A stretch of DNA of 37,654 nucleotides from a virus. This document shows, in pieces, positions 35,763 to 37,654 of this stretch. Each line of letters begins with the position of its first letter. The stretch's first letter is position 1. The stretch covers positions 1 to 37,654 of IMG/VR virus record IMGVR_UViG_3300027899_000035; one strand, given 5' to 3'. Both the position numbers and the translations under genes were made by a program. The notes beneath the pieces are model-generated. The model saw nothing but the letters and a program-made list of their open reading frames with translations, had not been told where the DNA came from and did no database searches.

Positions 35763-36248
35763 ATGAAAAAATGCTTTAAATGTAATGAAATAAAATCTCT
35801 AATATCTTTCTACAAACATCCTCAAATGCCAGATGGTTACGTTAATAAATGTAAGGAATGTAATAAAAAAGATGTCAGGGAGAATAGGTCTGCTAAACTA
35901 GATCATTATAGATCTTATGATAAAATTAGGGGGAATCGTCAGACTCCTGAATATCGAGAAAAATGGAGAAAGGAGAATTTGGCAAAGTATCAAGCGAAAG
36001 TTTTGATGTCTAACTTGCTTAGGTCGAAAAAAATTACCAGAGGTTCTTGCGAGGAATGTGGCACTAATGAAAGTGTCCATGCCCATCACGACGATTATCT
36101 AAAGCCTTTTGATGTTAGGTGGCTATGTGCCGCTCACCATTCTCAATGGCATAAGATTAACGGAGAAGGGAAGAATGGAAAGGTAAATCTAAAAGATTTT
36201 GATATTAAAAGTATTAATGATTTTTATGGAGTTAATCCACCTTTCTAG
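35763..36248 (+). CDS. HNH endonuclease-like protein
   Basis: 161 aa. N-terminal zinc ribbon (CFKC at 4-7, CKEC at 31-34, 'KCFKCNEIKSLISFYKHP'). The C-terminal nuclease part contains 'CEECGTNESVHAHHDDYLKP' and 'VRWLCAAHHSQWH' (key: C--CG, H-HH--Y--P, W-C--HH---H), the ββα-metal HNH layout. Free-standing HNH genes with this N-terminus are common mobile or packaging-associated genes in phages. It follows SSB and is itself followed by a terminator. Confidence 0.8.
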   Translation: MKKCFKCNEIKSLISFYKHPQMPDGYVNKCKECNKKDVRENRSAKLDHYRSYDKIRGNRQTPEYREKWRKENLAKYQAKVLMSNLLRSKKITRGSCEECGTNESVHAHHDDYLKPFDVRWLCAAHHSQWHKINGEGKNGKVNLKDFDIKSINDFYGVNPPF

Positions 36249-36282
36249 AGCCTGTAGGCTTTAGAGCCTAAACCCTTGGATT

Positions 36283-36315
36283 AACCCTAAGATTGAGACT
36301 AATCTAGGGTTTTTC
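36283..36315 (+). terminator. Intrinsic terminator after the HNH gene
   Basis: Stem AACCCT(A)AGATT / AATCTAGGGTT with a 6-nt loop and one bulge (36283-36311), followed by TTTCTC (total run TTTTTCT). A second small hairpin (TAGGCT / AGCCTA) lies at 36255-36270. It would end the transcript that includes ERF and SSB. Confidence 0.7.
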
Positions 36316-36344
36316 TCAGGGTTTATTAATTGAACAAATTAAAC

Positions 36345-36518
36345 ATGAAAACCGAATATTACAAAGACAGCCTTAATCGCAAAATCATTGTTCATTATTT
36401 CAATGGCAATGCCCAAGTCGAAGTCGAGGGTAAGAATGTTAAACAAGTTCTTACTCTTGCTCGGCTTGATATAAAAAAGAATAGCGAAGGATGGAAATTA
36501 ATTGATGGGGATAAATAA
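36345..36518 (+). CDS. Hypothetical protein
   Basis: 57 aa from ATG 36345; a TTG five codons earlier is less likely. Beta-hairpin pattern (RKIIVHYFNGNAQVEVEGK) and a short helix. Its stop is followed immediately by the GTG start of the next gene. Not recognised. Confidence 0.45.
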   Translation: MKTEYYKDSLNRKIIVHYFNGNAQVEVEGKNVKQVLTLARLDIKKNSEGWKLIDGDK

Positions 36519-36674
36519 GTGGATTATAAGCAAGAGCTAGAAGCATTGATAAAAATGCACAATCTGCTTAAAAAGCTTGACGACGCTGCTTATTCTAGAA
36601 GCATGAAAGATTTGGTTAAAACTATTAAATGGAAATTGAGGAGGAGTAAATATGAAGATAACAATAGAGGATGA
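36519..36674 (+). CDS. Small helical protein (GTG start)
   Basis: 51 aa, helical and basic (DYKQELEALIKMHNLLKKLDD). It starts at GTG directly after the previous stop and overlaps the next gene by 23 nt. Supported only by spacing and frame. Confidence 0.4.
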   Translation: MDYKQELEALIKMHNLLKKLDDAAYSRSMKDLVKTIKWKLRRSKYEDNNRG

Positions 36675-36810
36675 GGCTAACAATCAGAAAATAATGATTG
36701 AAAGAGAAGCAATTAATTTGGAAGAAATGGTTGCAATGCTTGAAGACGCATTACGCGGATCAGGATTTAAATTTAAAGGACATTTGGAGATTGTGGAAGA
36801 TGAATCCTAG
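36652..36810 (+). CDS. Small acidic hypothetical protein
   Basis: 52 aa, acidic, with an excellent SD (GAGGAGGAG, 5-13 nt before ATG). A helical middle (AINLEEMVAMLEDALRG) precedes the end 'GHLEIVEDES'. Overlaps the GNAT gene start by 11 nt. Not recognised. Confidence 0.5.
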   Translation: MKITIEDEANNQKIMIEREAINLEEMVAMLEDALRGSGFKFKGHLEIVEDES

Positions 36811-37186
36811 AGTTTTTTGTAAAACAGAAATAAAAAATGGCAAAGAAATTATTGGCTACATTCAACTGGTAAAATATCAAGCCAAGGGTGGACTTCCTCA
36901 TATTGAATATTCACTTATTGAAAATTACTGGAATCAAAAAATAATGTCTGCTGAATTGCCAAAGTTTCTTAAAAAATGTAAAAAACTAGAAATACCGAGA
37001 TTGATAGCAATGGTTGAACATAATAACAAGGCTTCAATTAAACTTCTTGAAAAAAACAGCTTTATTAAAATTGCGACTCTTGATGATAAGCTCGTATATG
37101 TGTTAGCTCAAGATTTAATGTTAGAAATTGCGAAACTTAATAAGAACGCGCTTAAAAGTATAAAGGGGTTTGCCAATGGCAATTAA
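36800..37186 (+). CDS. GNAT-family acetyltransferase-like protein
   Basis: 128 aa from ATG 36800 with GGAAG upstream; a longer frame from 36698 runs through the previous gene. GNAT pattern: 'IGYIQLVKY' (strand), 'HIEYSLIENYWNQKIMSAEL' (the substrate/CoA region Y-L---W--KIMSE), then 'IPRLIAMVEHNNKASIKLLEKNSFIKI' (key: RLIA-VE-NN-ASIKLLEK-SF), the end of the fold. Phages use such enzymes to modify host targets; substrate unknown. It overlaps the next gene. Confidence 0.7.
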   Translation: MNPRVFCKTEIKNGKEIIGYIQLVKYQAKGGLPHIEYSLIENYWNQKIMSAELPKFLKKCKKLEIPRLIAMVEHNNKASIKLLEKNSFIKIATLDDKLVYVLAQDLMLEIAKLNKNALKSIKGFANGN

Positions 37187-37652
37187 AAAACAGAAATTTA
37201 TTGATTTAAAAGAGCTTGACAATTTAGTGCCGAAAGAATGGCGCGACAGAATCAACCTTCTTTTTAATAAAGATATTCCAAAAATTCCAAGTAATGCAGA
37301 TGAGTTAATTATTTATCGCGCGGCGCAAGTTAATGAAAGCGAAATACAACAGAGTTTCCACGAGCAATCAAACACCTTTGCCCGAGAATTAAAAGCGCAA
37401 AATAAATTTAATGAACTTGAGTTTGTACAGATAGATAATGGAGACACAGCGGGTGGCAAACTTACTGAAATTCAGCGGATGACTTTATATAAAAGAAAAA
37501 GAGCCGAAGGAAGTAAAAAAGGATTTCCCGATGTTATGATTCCTTTCTATTCTGCAAAGCTTAATTATCGCGATGTTTTTTATTGCGAAATTAAGAAGAT
37601 TGCTGCACCAAGCGGGATTCATTTAACACAAGAGCAATTAAATTGGTTTTAA
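37176..37652 (+). CDS. VRR-NUC (PD-(D/E)XK) nuclease, ends at the window edge
   Basis: 158 aa from ATG 37176 (AAAGGGG 7 nt upstream); the TTG two codons before is not preferred. VRR-NUC motifs: 'KRAEGSKKGFPDVMIPF' (the G-P-D with Asp) and 'VFYCEIKKI' (E-x-K), then 'LTQEQLNWF'. In the family the last helix is normally followed by about 15-20 more residues, so the TAA at 37650-37652, two bases from the end, may be an edge effect or a slight truncation. Likely a Holliday-junction-type or nicking nuclease for phage DNA processing. Confidence 0.75.
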   Translation: MAIKKQKFIDLKELDNLVPKEWRDRINLLFNKDIPKIPSNADELIIYRAAQVNESEIQQSFHEQSNTFARELKAQNKFNELEFVQIDNGDTAGGKLTEIQRMTLYKRKRAEGSKKGFPDVMIPFYSAKLNYRDVFYCEIKKIAAPSGIHLTQEQLNWF

Positions 37653-37654
37653 AA

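Noticed and set aside
1-37654. Evidence that the window is a complete circular genome
   Set aside because: I found no terminal overlap, the gp4-like gene is cut at the left edge and lysis and polymerase genes are missing, so I treat it as partial.

Overview
The window looks like most of the genome of an AT-rich, tailed, podovirus-type (P22-like) phage or prophage that carries a cargo-bearing transposon. It has a P22-type portal, two or three P22 gp7/gp20/gp16-like DNA-ejection proteins, a gp4-like head-completion protein and a tail fibre with a P22-tailspike-like head-binding start. The host is probably an AT-rich alphaproteobacterium: a 67-aa gene at 18191-18394 begins like an alphaproteobacterial seryl-tRNA synthetase. 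That host assignment is inference. I see no integrase, lysis genes or DNA polymerase; the leftmost gene runs off the window, so part of the genome is missing.

Layout. Positions 1-18847 are a single leftward (minus-strand) late block: terminase small and large subunits, small unknown genes, portal, a GroES-like co-chaperonin, scaffold, a probable decoration protein, a Mu gpT-like major capsid protein, small virion proteins, ejection proteins, tail fibre, a fibre-assembly-like protein and the gp4-like gene. Positions 18848-19339 are a divergent control region with dyads and, at 19266-19294, a near-consensus sigma70 promoter. From 19340 to the end everything is rightward (early/middle genes): a run of small genes, a sliding-clamp-like protein, a hexapeptide-repeat protein, HTH proteins, a lambda-O-like replication protein with an internal iteron cluster, an ERF annealing protein, SSB, an HNH nuclease, a GNAT and a VRR-NUC nuclease.

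Two parts stand out. First, 23228-24423 has no credible gene but is packed with stems, GNRA tetraloops and an embedded tRNA-like domain with encoded CCA. It is probably a giant ornate phage RNA of the GOLLD/ROOL kind or a relative. Its 3' end can form a pseudoknot with the ribosome binding site of the next gene. Second, 27605-30837 is a complete IS1595-family-like element with perfect 24-bp terminal inverted repeats. Besides its transposase it carries an ABC/OLD-like AAA ATPase, an ImmA/IrrE-type zinc peptidase and a small membrane protein, a candidate uncharacterised defence or regulatory cassette.

How the genes work together: the rightward block would start replication (replication protein, candidate origin, clamp-like protein, SSB, ERF) and control expression (HTH proteins). 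The leftward block would build and fill the capsid, with the phage co-chaperonin probably redirecting host GroEL to fold the capsid protein. All functional calls come from reading motifs by eye; no database search was run.
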